A stretch of DNA of 64,000 nucleotides, taken from the NCBI RefSeq assembly GCF_022965805.1, contig NC_133103.1, forward strand, positions 45,429,610 to 45,493,609. Direction: 5' to 3'. This DNA comes from Primulina eburnea (taxonomy: Eukaryota > Streptophyta > Magnoliopsida > Lamiales > Gesneriaceae). The position numbers and the translations under genes were made by a program. This document shows positions 12,092 through 23,530 of this stretch, one piece after another (within the stretch, counting starts at the first letter, position 1; every line of letters starts with the position of its first letter). The notes below the pieces were generated by a model. That model was not told where the DNA came from, did no database searches, and worked only from the letters and a program-made list of their open reading frames with translations.

Positions 12092-12965
12092 GAATGGTTC
12101 GTTTATTGAAGTGTGATAAAATTTTAAACGAAAACTTGACTTTATCTATCTCAGTAAGACACACCCATAGATCCCATGCTCTTCTGGTAGAAATATCAAC
12201 TTCAGTGATTGAAGCAACAAGAGGTGTTTCTCCTGATGGAGGATCCTTGATAAATTTCTGAACATTTGTTTCTGGCCTCCTTAACTTGATAAAATGAAAG
12301 GCTTTGTGTGAGTCTTTCCCTGCTGGTTCTGGGGCTGTACTGAAGAAGTATAATTCCATAATGTCTCCTCTGGACAAATAGTCGTTATTTTCCCACGTTT
12401 CATGAACAGCTTTCTGGATCCATTTAGGTAATCCTGAAATTTCTAGGAAGATTGTTGATGTGGTATAAACTGACGCAAGAGCCCCGAATTCATACTTGGC
12501 TTTGACCTCATTTGGATATGAATTTGATTTCATCCATATCCTAGAATATTTCCCTGAAACATCAACCCTGATTGTAGCTGGGTTAATGCCCACTCTTGTT
12601 TTTAATTTTTCACAGTTTTGTTGATACATCTGAAATGGATAAATTGTAACTTCATTAGTACCAACCTTAGATTTACTCTTGTCAGTATTAGGTCTAAGGT
12701 TGATCTTTCAATCTTCAATCCCCGAGGTGAAAGGTTGACTTGAGGACTCGAGATAGGGATCTGGAGTCTCAACTTTTGTTTAAGCCGACTCATCTGGAGA
12801 TGATCCCGACTTAACACTTGTGCTAGGAGTATTTGAATCCCCTGCTCCAGGTATAGAGTATTGTACTCGAAAACTCTCCATTTGCGAAATCAGTGGCTTC
12901 TCAATGCCTTGGAGGAGAGGCCTTTGTATTACAGACCATACCTGAGTATATCCTCTAAACATCAT
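12081..12965 (-). pseudogene. unassigned protein of the relic (possible movement protein)
   Basis: Fragments 12780-12965 (begins MMFRGYTQVWSVIQRPLL) and 12081-12629 (182 codons, with YEFGALASVYTT, GLPKWIQKAVHETW and SITEVDISTRRAWDLWVCL) are separated by frame breaks near 12610-12790. The long fragment looks globular and well conserved in style, and recurs in my memory of plant retroelement annotations, but I cannot name the family. A movement-protein role would fit a pararetrovirus and is only a guess. Confidence 0.4.
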
Positions 12966-13265
12966 GTGATTCGATCAAAGACAATTCTCTTATCGGCTTG
13001 TTGTAACCTTCCCACAACTTCTGCGTTTAAGGCCAGCATGTTGAACTCATTTTGAAGTATTTCAAGGTGTTCCCTCAAATGTCTCTTTATAAGATCTGGC
13101 ATTTTGTCTGGACCAAATTGTTCTTGGTTTCCAAGAACTTCTTCCACTTCTAGCATAAGAATGAGTTCTAAAACTTCTCCTCTTCTGCCTTTGTGGTTTA
13201 CTTCCAATAATTGTTGCAAGATCATTTTCTTTACAACACAAAAGGAGTACGTTTGTTAGTGCCCC

Positions 13266-14009
13266 TTAATCGTTTGTAATTCTTTTGTAATGCTGCCAGA
13301 TGACACCATTCTGCCAATTTTCCTTTGAGAAAAGAGGCACTTCGTGCCAAAGTATCTGGATTGCCAGGGACAAAGTATCTGGATTGCCAAAGAAAAGTTG
13401 CATTGTTATATCTTCTTCAACCCCTGAATTCCATCTATATTTAGTTAATAACATAATGTATTCATCCAATAAACATATATCATTTATTCAAGACTATACA
13501 GAGTTTGAGTATATTTCTTTTTCTTCTCTGTATCTTGACTGTTAAAATAATCTACCTCTATAAATTGTGCTTTAAAAAGAGTAGTCATTCTTACGGCTAT
13601 CTCCCTAAGAGATTCTCCGGCTAGGACTGATTCTTTTGTTTACATCGAAGTCATGTCCCGAGCAATTTTAACCGATCCCATAAGACTTATTTCCAGAAGT
13701 TTAATTAATCCTTCTCTGTTGAGATCAAATGTTCCTGTTGCGATTCTCATAGCAGATGTCCAATCATCTATGAGATCTTTTCTGTTTTTGAAATCTAATA
13801 TATCTAGGTTAATCAAAACCCCATAAGGATGCATATGTTCTAAAACAGATTTTCCAAAGGGTGTTTAGTGCAAAGGAATTTGATTCTTCCTTGACATTGT
13901 TCCCACTGGGTGCGATTTTCCACCAGTATAAAAATCTGGTTGAGATTCTCTCATATTTATATTCTGAGATCCCACACTTTCTCTTGGTGGTTCCTGCGAA
14001 GATGATCAA
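13266..14009 (-). pseudogene. Gag/coat-like region, fragmented
   Basis: Three fragments in different frames (13809-14009, 13640-13834, 13266-13469). The middle one includes LIDDWTSAMRIATGTF and LIKLLEISLMGSVKIARD, which look like structural (capsid) helices of reverse-transcribing elements. The last contains a short 18-bp duplication (aaagtatctggattgcca, twice at about 13350-13395) that spoils the frame. No zinc knuckle was found. Assignment to a coat protein is inference. Confidence 0.4.
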
Positions 14010-14185
14010 GTTATGGTAGGTTGTTCACCTCAGTTGTGTGCATCTTTAGATATACAACCTTTAGATTTGCAAAAGATTCTGCAAGGTCTTGTAGATCCTC
14101 TAAACTAATCCTTTCTAAAGTTGTCATCAAATTAACTTCTTTTCTGAGATTGTTTTGATTAGATTGATCATCTTTTCTTCTGCAG

Positions 14186-14389
14186 TTAAAGGTTTTGATA
14201 ACATTTTGGCCTTCTTTTTTCATGTAATAAGGGTTCAGTACCAAATGATGGTTGTAACATTCTTTCTAAAGTCCTTTTACTAGGACTTGGCTGTTGTTCT
14301 AGGTTTTGAAGTCTTGTTCGAATATCTTTTAATATTCCAAGAATTTCTTCTTTGTTTTCAAGGATTTTCTCCACATTTTGTTGATTCAT
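14186..14389 (-). pseudogene. small coiled-coil ORF at the 5' end of the relic
   Basis: Starts MNQQNVEKILENKEEILG and shows a heptad-like pattern (ILGILKDIRTRLQNLEQ), then a Ser/Pro linker. It is the first frame after the primer site. The reading moves to another frame near 14240 (a second fragment spans 14011-14244), so the original ORF is broken. Small coiled-coil proteins are common as virion-associated products of plant pararetroviruses, which fits but does not prove the origin. Confidence 0.45.
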
Positions 14390-14471
14390 ATTATTTGAGA
14401 AAAATTCTCCTTCTCAAATATTTAATTACTTCATAATAATAAATTTGTATGTTTGAAATAATTTTACCTAT

Positions 14472-14483
14472 GCTCCGATACCA
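14472..14483 (-). promoter_or_regulatory. Met-tRNA primer-binding site of the 11.0-14.5 kb relic
   Basis: TGGTATCGGAGC on the minus strand, complementary to initiator Met-tRNA at all but one base. It lies 83 bp upstream of the first frame (start 14389) and is preceded by a perfect small palindrome (ATTTTCCTGAGGAAAAT). Confidence 0.6.
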
Positions 14484-15744
14484 TTTTCCTCAGGAAAATC
14501 AATCATTAAAATTAATAAGGGTATTTTGTCAATTTTTTCTTTTTGAGAAAGTTTGGGCAAAGTTTTTTAAGTCTAACTTGAGTTTGAGTTTGAGGATTTA
14601 TTTCTAATTTTTTCATAAATTAAACTAAAGTAAATTTTCTTGATTTTGAAATTTCATATATATTGGAAAATGTCAAAAACTCACGTGGACCAGCATTAAA
14701 GCTTTGAGGAATTGGTTTAATCAAGCCCCACACGTGTGCTGTTCCAAGCCATGTGCCTAATATTTTTGCCCCTATCCTTCTCTTTCAATTCTCACTGTCA
14801 ACCCCAAATTGTTAAATGCCAAAACAAATTATTATAAGATTTTTATACTTCAAATTCATTTCTACATTTTCTAAATAAAAAAATAAATTTAAACACTTAT
14901 TTTATGAATATTAAAACCTAAGCTGGGATGGTATCAGATTAACTTAATCTAACCAAAAATAGCAAGCATTTATTGTTGCAATTATTTGGATACACGTGAA
15001 AAATCTGTCCCCTTAATAGTCACAAAATCTTTTATCATGATAGAAAAAATAATTCATATTATTACATATTTAAAAGACAGAATCAAATATCTATATTCGT
15101 AAAACGGGTCAACCTGATTTATAAATAGAGCAAAAAAATAATATCTTAAGATATACAAAATAATATTTTCATGAGCTAAGTCGTATAACAGATCTGTCAC
15201 AAAAAAATTTATACATGAGAAAGCCTCGTGCGAGCTTTTGTGTTTCAAGTAATATATTTCCTAAATATCAATATGTGGATAAAATTTTTGGGATTAGGAT
15301 AGCTAATGACCATAAGTCAATGGGTTTATTTCATCCTACCTATATGGGTATTGTCCTCATGATAGGATGGATGGCCAAGATTTGTCCACGCATATATATG
15401 ACCCACTTTTTTTGAAATTGTATGTGTGGTAAGATCTTACCCGTTGAAATGAAGTGTAGGTAGTACCCACATAAGTAGAATCTCATTAACCAAGTCAATG
15501 ATGATCTTCATGATTTAAAAACAAATTCAGCAATATATTTTATAAAATCGTTAACTTTTTGCAGGCCATGCGTGGGAACAATTAAAGTAAGTACATTTCT
15601 TGAATAAATAAATAAATACATAAATAAAATAAAGAAGATGCACGATCCCTTGGCTTCTTATTCATCAAAATGCAAACAAATAACAACTCAGCTGGTCGCT
15701 GCCTCCATAGAAAGCCATTTATTGTGCCTTTCGATATATATAGA

Positions 15745-15808
<64 letters not shown>
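15745..15808. repeat. compound microsatellite (AC)n(AT)n
   Basis: About ten AC units run directly into about 22 AT units. Confidence 0.9.
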
Positions 15809-15811
<3 letters not shown>

Positions 15812-15929
15812 ATGGTTAATTTTACGTCTAATTTGATGGGTCGAGAAATTGTCAACCTCATCTCACTTATTTGATACGTCGAACAAGTCTAACTCATTTT
15901 GACATCTTTGTTTTTTATGAATCACACAA

Positions 15930-15930
<1 letters not shown>

Positions 15931-15980
<50 letters not shown>

Positions 15981-15985
15981 CACAC
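15931..15985. repeat. compound microsatellite (TA)n(CA)n
   Basis: About ten TA units followed by CA units with one CG interruption. It is a mirror-order partner of the compound repeat 120 bp to its left. Confidence 0.9.
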
Positions 15986-16206
15986 TAGCACACCAGTCAC
16001 ATCCTATTATTTAGAAGGTAATATATCATTCTCTCATTCAATCGCACTCTTGATTTTTTGGTAGAATTTTGTCCTGTGGTCACTATGCGACGGAAGATTT
16101 TCGTCTGTAACAATCCTCAAAGTTGGCTCTTTAAGTTCGATTGCGCATCAGCCGCACACGGAATTTTCCACCCGAATTTTCGAATTTTTGCGTTAGGATT
16201 CTTTTC

Positions 16207-16208
<2 letters not shown>

Positions 16209-16269
<61 letters not shown>
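16209..16269. repeat. (AT)n microsatellite, about 30 units
   Basis: Uninterrupted 61-bp AT run. Confidence 0.9.
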
Positions 16270-16272
<3 letters not shown>

Positions 16273-16979
16273 TTGATATCCTGTACATACACACATTTTA
16301 TTAAAAGATTAAAGTAGACTAGAGGCCCATCCGCCAATTTCCTCGTATCTTCTTTGGGCCACGTTAAATGAATTAATTCAATTTTAGACCGCTCCACCCA
16401 CAAGGCCCAAACTACCAAGTATTTCTAAGCCATGGTCAATATTATACATGTACGATACACGAAATATTATTTTATGTAATTAATTATTACATTTTCTAAA
16501 TATAGAGTTTGAAAATTTATTAAAATTATTGATATAATATAATAAATATATTTAAATTTTATTATAAAAAATTTATATACAGAATGTTTATATTATTTGA
16601 GATAACACTTAAATGGGGATAACAATTTAATGTCGTTAAATTGATTTTTTGTTTTGGTTGAGTGGTTGAGTGGTACTGTAGCTTAAAAAAATAGAAAAAT
16701 ATATCTAAAAATATATATTATTTTGTATATCAAAATTTTAAATAATAAATAAATTTTTTTTTTCAAAAAATCAATTTTTTTGTTATTTATTAGATGAATA
16801 AATTTTGATTAAATTTTTAATTATTTTTTAGAACATGTAAAATTATTTATGTTGAAATTCTAATTAAGACATATAATAATAATAATAATAATAATACCAA
16901 TTTATGGACCGTCAATATATCAAAATTTAATACAATACACTGCTTAAAAAGTTGAAAACGTAAAATTATATAAAATTAT

Positions 16980-19690
16980 ATTTTATTTAATAAGATAATA
17001 AGTGCTACTTTTGCACTTAGATGAGCATAGAAGTTGATATAAAGTGTTTTGAAAATTTGCAAATAGAAGGAAATTTCTTACACGAGGTTTCACACCTACG
17101 GGGAGCTCTATTTATATGAGGGAGTAAAGCTCCCTTCTTTTATTTTGAAATCATCTTTTCTTCGAGTTTTTTTTCATCTTATAGCATTTAAGTGTTTAGA
17201 CCTATAATATTTGTGAAGTGCTTGTTATTCTGTATTAAAAGAGTGTGTGCTCTCCTTGGAAATACAGTGAGTGAGTTGTACACCATAAAAATATTATAGT
17301 TGAATTCTTTTCATTTTGTCCGTGGTTTTTACCCTAATAATTTTTAGGGATTTTTCACGTAAATCTCGGTGATGAGTGTGTTTAGTAGCTCTGGATGCTC
17401 TTAAAACAGCTATGTATATATTAAACCGAGTTTCAACTAAGGCTGTCCTAAAAACTCCATTTGAATTATTAAAAGATTGAAGCCGAGTTTGCAACATATA
17501 TGCATTTGGGGTTGTCTTTCAGAAATAAGAGTATACAACTCACATGAAAAGAAACTAGACGCAAGCACTATAAGTGGATATTTCATTGTGTTTGTCTAAA
17601 AACCCAAATAGATTCTATTGTCTATCTCACCACACTAAAATTGTGGAATCAAAAAATGAAAAATTTCTTGAGATTAACTTGATTAGTAGGAGTGATAATT
17701 CAAATGACATAGTTTTTTAGAAAGATCACATTAATTCGCAACCCTCTTATTTAAATGATAGATTGATTATTATTTACATCTCTCAAGACCATACGGGTGT
17801 TAAGAAACCAATTATTGAAATTCCACAAATCGCTGATGAAAATCCAGTAGATCAAATTGTTAATGAAGAACAACAAGAAATTGTTGATCAACCAAAAAAC
17901 CTAAGAAGATCTACTAGAATAAGAAGATCAACAATATCCAGTGATTATGTCGTGTATTTACAAGAATCGGACTTTAACATCGGAGCTGAAAATGATCCTG
18001 AAACGTTTTTACAAGCAATGAGTTGTAATGAGTCAAAATTATTGTTTAATGCTATGAAAGAAGAGATGAATTATATGGCATTTGATGGAGTCAGGGATCT
18101 TGTTCAGTTGCTTGATGATGTAAAAGCCACTGGATGTAAATGGGTCTTCAAAACAAAGAAAGTCTCATTAGGAAACATTGAAATATATAAAGCAAGACTC
18201 GTAGCTAAATGATTCACTCAACAGAAAGGAATCGACTACAAGGAGAATTTTTCTCATGTATCTAAGAAAGATTCTCTCCATATCATTCGAGCATTAGTTG
18301 GACATTTTGACATAGATTTACAACAAATGGATATGAAAACAACTTTTCTCAAAGGAGAATTAGAGGAATATGTTTATATGAAATAACCCAAAGGAATCTT
18401 CTCTAGTAATGGTGAGCATTAGATATGTAAACTTAAGAAATTTATATATGGATTGAAACAAGCTTCCCATCAATGGTATTTGAAATTTCATGATGTTATC
18501 TCTTCATTCAGATTCGTAGAAAACATCATGGATCTATGTATGTACCAGAAGGTCAATGTGAGTAAGATTTGTTTCCTTATTATATATGTGAATGATATAT
18601 TATTTGCAACCAATGACAAGGGTTTGTTATGTGAGGTTAAACAATTTCTCTCTAAAAACTTTGATATGAAGGATATGAGCGATGCATCTTATGTCATTGA
18701 CATTAAGATACATAGAGACCAAATTAAAAGTATTCTAGGTCAATATTCTAGGTCTGCTCAAGAAACCTATATCAACAAAGTTTTAGAGGATATCATATGA
18801 AAGATTGTTCACCAAGTATAGCCCCCATTGTGAAAGGAGATACGTTCAATTTAAGCCAATGCCCAAAGAATGATCTAGAGCGAGAACAAATGAAAAATAT
18901 TCTTTATGCTTCTGTTGTCAGAAGCTTGATGTATGCCCAGGTTTACATTAGACCTGACATTGCATTTGTTGATGTGATGTTGGAAAGATATCAGAGTAAT
19001 CTATCTTTAGACCATTGGAAAGCTGTAAAGAAAGTGATGAGATACCATCAAGGGACCAAAGATTATATGATTATGTTCAGACGAACTAAGAATTTGAAAG
19101 TAATTGGCTAATCTGATTCAAACTAAGCTGGCTGCATTGATTCACGAAAATCCACTTCAGGATATATTTTCATGCTAACGGGTGGAGCTGTATCTTGGAG
19201 GAGTGCAAAGCAGACATTGACTGCTATTTCCAGTATGGAAGCTGAGTTCGTATCTTGTTTTAAGACAAACTCACATGGTGTATGGTTGAAGATTTTCATT
19301 TCGAGGCTTAGAATTATGGATTCTATATCTAGGCTATTAAGAATATATTGTGACAAATCAGCTGCTATTTTTATGGCTAAAAATAACAAAAGTGGTAGTC
19401 GAAGCAAACACGTCGACATTAAGTTTTTAGCCATAAGTGAACGTGTTAAAGATAAGAAATTAATTATCAAGCACATTAGCACTGAATTGATGATTGCGGA
19501 TCCTTTGACTACAGGCATGCCACAATTGAAATTTATGGATCCTACAAAAAATGAGACTTGGTTCCTTTATGTAATTTTGTTGTAAGAAAAAATTTAATGA
19601 AACTTTGATGTGATATTTTCTCATATTTGTTGTGTACACATAAGGTTTATTCATTAAGTTATACAGATTTGAGATATATAATGCATTGTA
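16980..19690 (+). mobile_element. Ty1/copia element, decayed
   Basis: Left part (about 16980-17370) looks like the promoter end of an LTR: a TATA box inside ctctatttatatgagg at 17105-17120, flanked by gggagctc/gagctccc-like inverted arms, and a right part with tttgtccgtggtttttaccc near 17317. It is joined directly to the last part of integrase at about 17370, so protease, Gag and most of integrase are deleted. RT and RNase H follow to 19585. No certain 3' LTR was found. Confidence 0.7.
17370..19585 (+). pseudogene. copia pol pseudogene (integrase end, RT, RNase H)
   Basis: Order of motifs: integrase end with AMYILNRVSTKAVLKTPFEL (about 17410); RT start with CKWVFKTKK and ARLVAK followed by a stop at 18210; FIYGLKQASHQWY (about 18440); catalytic box IIYVNDILF, in which the usual YVDD has become YVND; LMYAQVYIRPDIAF; RNase H with ISSMEAEF and [21 protein letters not shown]. 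In-frame stops occur at about 18210, 18384, 18420, 19109 and 19123. Active-site change plus stops make it dead. Confidence 0.9.
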
Positions 19691-20117
19691 ATATATGGGA
19701 GATAATACTCGTTTTAAGATGACTTATCGTCATGATTCATTTTTTTTGTTTTCTCCTATAGAAATTGAGATATGGGTCATTGGGAAAATATAAGAAAAAT
19801 GACCTATATCAATCAAAAGAAAGAAAGATGTGTAGGAAACGGTGATATCCATTGCCTACATATTTTGACAAAATATACGTACGCCGCCTCAACTTTAGAA
19901 AATTGAGAATCGCGTATGCTTATTTTGACAATCAAGCTCCCGCAATCACTCATTGATGGTATGAGATGCCTATGAATAGCAGTGATTGAAGTCCCTAAGT
20001 ACACACATCATAAGAACAAAATACATGATCTACAGAGAGTGTTGGAGTGCTTAGAAGACCTCAATCGGAGGAAATCAGAAAGCTTACAAATTATTCGATG
20101 GCCAGAGGTAAAACTCG
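19691..20117. other. spacer, possible decayed LTR
   Basis: About 430 bp following the copia pol. A U3-like AT-rich stretch is possible, but no TG...CA ends or repeat of the left LTR could be matched by eye. No gene seen. Confidence 0.3.
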
Positions 20118-20119
20118 AT

Positions 20120-22592
20120 GTGCTTCTACTTATTGTTTATCAGTTTCATAGATTTGTATAAACATGATTTTGATAAAAATTCTGACAATACTCGCAAGCA
20201 AGACCTCGTCAAAGAAGAGGAGGATGAAGGAGAAAGAACAAATGCGGCTGAAATTAATGAATCCACTCCCCATTCCATGCAGAGCACTGCAAGGCTTGTG
20301 GAAGGTAATTTTGATTCGAAAAATCACTCAAATTTATCTTCAACCTAGGTCCCAACCGAAGCTTCAATATGTATTTGGTGTTTTACTGTGAAAAATGTGA
20401 TGATATTTATTATCCAATCATTTATAGTAAAAAAATGTGATATTATTTATGGTCAACTCGTGTGTACTCACGCCAGGTATTTTTGTGACCGAGACAAAAA
20501 AATTATAATTTTAGTTTTATAATTTGATATGTTTTGAATTTTAGTCTTGTAATTTGTAAAAGTTCAGTTTTCATACAGTAATTTGATTTTTTTTTAGTTT
20601 TGATCTTTTTTTCTGAAACCATTATCAATCAAATATATTTTATTTGACACCAATTCTATCATACGTAACACATGTAGAAAGAATAAAGCTCATTTTATTC
20701 AAATTAAAACTTTAATCTGATAAAAAAAGAAAAATGTTAAGATATCCAACATCGTTTGAATATAGTTCCTGGAGTTATATATATGCATTTGGACAATCTT
20801 ACCCTTTTGAACTAGCTTTTGGAGTTGAGTTATGTCAAAGTTCCAATTTTAACATGGATCAGAGCCCAGACCTGCTGCTATGTGTTGGACTGCCCATAAT
20901 TGGGCCACCTATTAATGTCTCGACGCTCCAGTTGTTCAATCCTAAGCATAAGATGATGTGTTAAGATATTTTACATCGGTTGGATATAGTTTCAAGAAGT
21001 TGCATATATGAACTTGGACAATCATCCCCTCTCGAGCTATAGCTTCTGAGGTTGAATTAGGTATGAGTTATAATTTTAACATGGTATCAGAGCTCGGTCC
21101 TGCTGCTATGTGTTGGGCCACCTGTTAATGTCTCAACTCTCCAGTTGTTCATTTTTTTAGCATGAAAGGTGTGTGTTAAGATGTCTCACATTGATTGGAT
21201 AAAATTCCTAGAAATTCATATATGAACTTGAACAATCCTCTCCCTTTGGGCTAGTTTTTGGAGTTAAGTTAGGTACAAGTCACAATCTTAACATGATATC
21301 AGAACTCATGCACAATGTTATGTGTTGGACTACTCATTTTTGGATCACCTGTTAATGTCTCGACGCTCAAGTTGTTCATTTATTAGCGTAAGAAGGGTGT
21401 GTTAAGATGTCCTATATCGATTGGATAAAATTCTTGGGAGTTTCATATATGAACTTGGACAATCATTCCTTCCTGACCTATCTTCTGGGTTGAATTAGGT
21501 TTAATTCTCAATTTTAACACGGTATCAGAGCTCATGTCCATCGCTATGTATTAGACTGCCCATAATTAGGCCATACGCTAATGTCTCCACGCTCCAGTTG
21601 TTCATTTCTTGGTGTGAGGGGAGTGTGTCAAGATGTCTCACATCAGTTGGATAGAGTTCATGAGAGTTTCATATATGGATTGGACAATCCTCCTCCTTGA
21701 GCTAGCTTTTGGGGTTGAATTAGATCCAAATCACAATTTTTACATGATATTAGAGCTCATGTCCACTGTTATGTGTTGGACTATCCATATTTGGGTCACC
21801 CGTTTGTTATGTGTTTGAGTACTTACCCACAGTTGGGTCACCCGTTAATGTCTTCACGCTCCAGTTGTTCATTTCTGAACTTGAGAGGGTGTGATAAGAT
21901 GTCTCATATTGGTTGGATAGAGTTCCTATGAGTTGCATATATGAATTTGGATAATCCTCCTTTCTTGAGCTAGCATTTGAGTTTGAGTGATGTCCAACTC
22001 CCAATTTTAACAAAAAATTAAGTAATGTGACTCTCAATTCTTCAAAATTGAATGGAAAAAGTTAGTCGTTTCTTTTTATTTTTGTTTATGTATATTTTAA
22101 ATGTAGGTAATCTTTATTCTCGTGACATGAGCCACGAGAAGAGTATGAGTATCAAATAAGCAATATTAGGTGAATTTAGTGGTTTCGAGAAAAAAATTAA
22201 AAAAATTAATTTATTAGATGAAAACCAAATTATGACAAATTACAAGACTTGAACCCAAAACAAACTAATTTATAGGATTAAAATTATAATTTTTTCTTTT
22301 AAGAACTACAGCTTTCGTCGAATTTTCTTTGTCTTTTGATGAGGAGCATGCATACGAGCTCGCCTTCATCAATGGCCCCGGCCCGTTGCTAAATCTAATC
22401 AAGCTGAAAGAGATCGTGAGACAACAAACATTCGAGGATGAAGATTTAGTTGTATTACACATTTGTTACTCCTTTTCACCTCATTACCCATATCATCCAT
22501 GTTCATTTGACAATCCCCATGGGTTTGTCTTCGGTTTTCTACGAGATGATTACATCGTTGATCTGAAACCTTTCGTTAAATATTCTTGATTC
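20120..22592 (+). pseudogene. broken F-box gene (third member of the local family)
   Basis: Two separated pieces match the two intact F-box genes of this window. The left piece (about 20120-20304) corresponds to the last ~60 codons of exon 1: a basic run SKKRRMKEK and then CRALQGLWK, followed by the conserved donor AAG|GTAATT. The right piece (about 22308-22592) matches the end of exon 2, from FSLSFDEEHAYE to FGFLRDDYIVDLKP, ending in a stop where the intact genes continue NGRLLDT. The F-box itself and the start of exon 2 are missing. The space between, an intron in the intact genes, is filled by the six-LTR array. Confidence 0.8.
20735..22012 (+). mobile_element. tandem TRIM-like array: six short LTRs, five internal units
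   Basis: Six LTRs of about 120 bp at 20735-20854, 20959-21081, 21174-21293, 21400-21519, 21626-21744 and 21892-22012. Each runs from TGTTAAGAT to TTTTAACA (small variations), with terminal inverted repeat TGTTAA/TTAACA. Each internal unit (92-147 bp) begins with a Met-tRNA primer site (TGGTATCAGAGC in the second unit, with changes in the others) and ends in a purine tract (agaagggtg, gtgaggggag, gagaggg). No coding capacity. The array is flanked by AAAAA on both sides, consistent with a 5-bp target duplication. These are the hallmarks of terminal-repeat retrotransposons in miniature, here in tandem form. Confidence 0.85.
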
Positions 22593-23530
22593 TGTGTGAG
22601 GTAAGGTTCGAATGAATAATGCATCTAAAGTGTCTGTAAAATGTCCTATCGACCTGTGGTTGAAACATATGGACAAATAAAGTTTGAGAAATCTTAAGTT
22701 TTGATGGTCTTTTCATATTAATTCTACTTTCATGTAAGAGATTTAGGTTGTGTTTGAACCGACGTATTTAATTTCAAGGGAGTGATTTGAAGACATGAAA
22801 TACATCTTGTTTGTTTTTGAAATTTATCACAATTACTATTGAAATCGCATAATTTGATACGAAGTGGATCCGAGGATTTGGATTTGAGGGAATGTTTAAC
22901 ATATTTAACGAATTTGAAATCTATCATAATGACTTAAAAATGATTATTTGAAATCCGAAATTCATTATCGAGTGGATTCGCTAAATCGATGGATGTTTTA
23001 TTATGGATCTGAAATCCCTAACTTCATTCAAATTCATCGTTCCAAATACAACTTACTTCATTCAAACAAGTCAAATGATTTGATATAAATGTATAATATG
23101 TGTTTCATGTTACAAAGTTTCAAATTCATCGTTTCAAAGGTCTATTGTTTTTATTATTATTATTATTTATAAAATATATGTTCACAAACAATTGCATTTG
23201 AAGCATGATAATATGGTTTTCTTGTTACAAAATTTTACATTGCATTGTCCGAATAAGCCATACTATATACGTAAGGAATACCATGTTTAATTTTAGTTTG
23301 TAGACAAACAATTTAAACTGAAATTAACTGTGAAATGATATATCATGAATTGGTCATCAACTCGTTTCGTAATAAATAATTAAATAAATTTGTGTTCAAG
23401 CCAAGATTGTGGTTATAACACAACTCAAAATCATTAGACCAAATTGGGTCAACCATGTTTACTGTAAATGGACACTGTAAAATCAGCTACTTCAAATCTT
23501 ATACCAAAAATTCGAATTGAACAAGTAAAT
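22593..23530. other. spacer with one MITE-like element
   Basis: Besides the element at 22747-23052, AT-rich DNA with no recognised gene. Confidence 0.5.
22747..23052. mobile_element. MITE-like element, about 306 bp
   Basis: Left end GTTGTGTTTGAACCGACG is approximately the reverse complement of the right end CGTTCCAAATACAAC. The interior repeats variants of 'gaatttgaaatctatca' and 'ttgaaatccgaaattc'. There is no ORF. Size, terminal inversions and AT content fit a MITE. Superfamily and target duplication were not resolved. Confidence 0.5.

Larger units (their letters stand above)
11000..14490 (-). mobile_element. pararetrovirus-like or LTR-element relic
   Basis: On the minus strand a Met-tRNA primer-binding site (14472-14483, TGGTATCGGAGC, one change from TGGTATCAGAGC) is followed by a chain of broken frames down to 11392. 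After that come a TATA box (ttctataaataag, about 11236-11249) and an AATAAA signal near 11057. No LTR copy is seen upstream of the primer site and no reverse transcriptase is present. This order resembles an endogenous caulimovirid with its promoter behind the last ORF, but a non-autonomous LTR element is not excluded. Frames are interrupted many times, so it cannot express an intact product. Confidence 0.5.
14491..16979. other. spacer with microsatellites, no gene recognised
   Basis: Very AT-rich. Three long TA/CA microsatellites are listed separately. A diverged stretch at about 15087-15230 may be a further relative of the palindromic-ended short repeat (aaacgggtcaacctg ... aacagatctgtcac), too decayed to call. 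Nothing else could be supported. Confidence 0.5.

Noticed and set aside
14926..14950. 'gatggtatcagattaac' as a primer-binding site
   Set aside because: Only the first part matches TGGTATCAGAGC, and no LTR end or element follows.
16058..16418. Frames across the AT microsatellite on both strands
   Set aside because: Tyr-Ile runs from (AT)n. No conserved residues.
19123..19518. Minus-strand frame of 131 codons
   Set aside because: Antisense shadow of the copia RNase H region.
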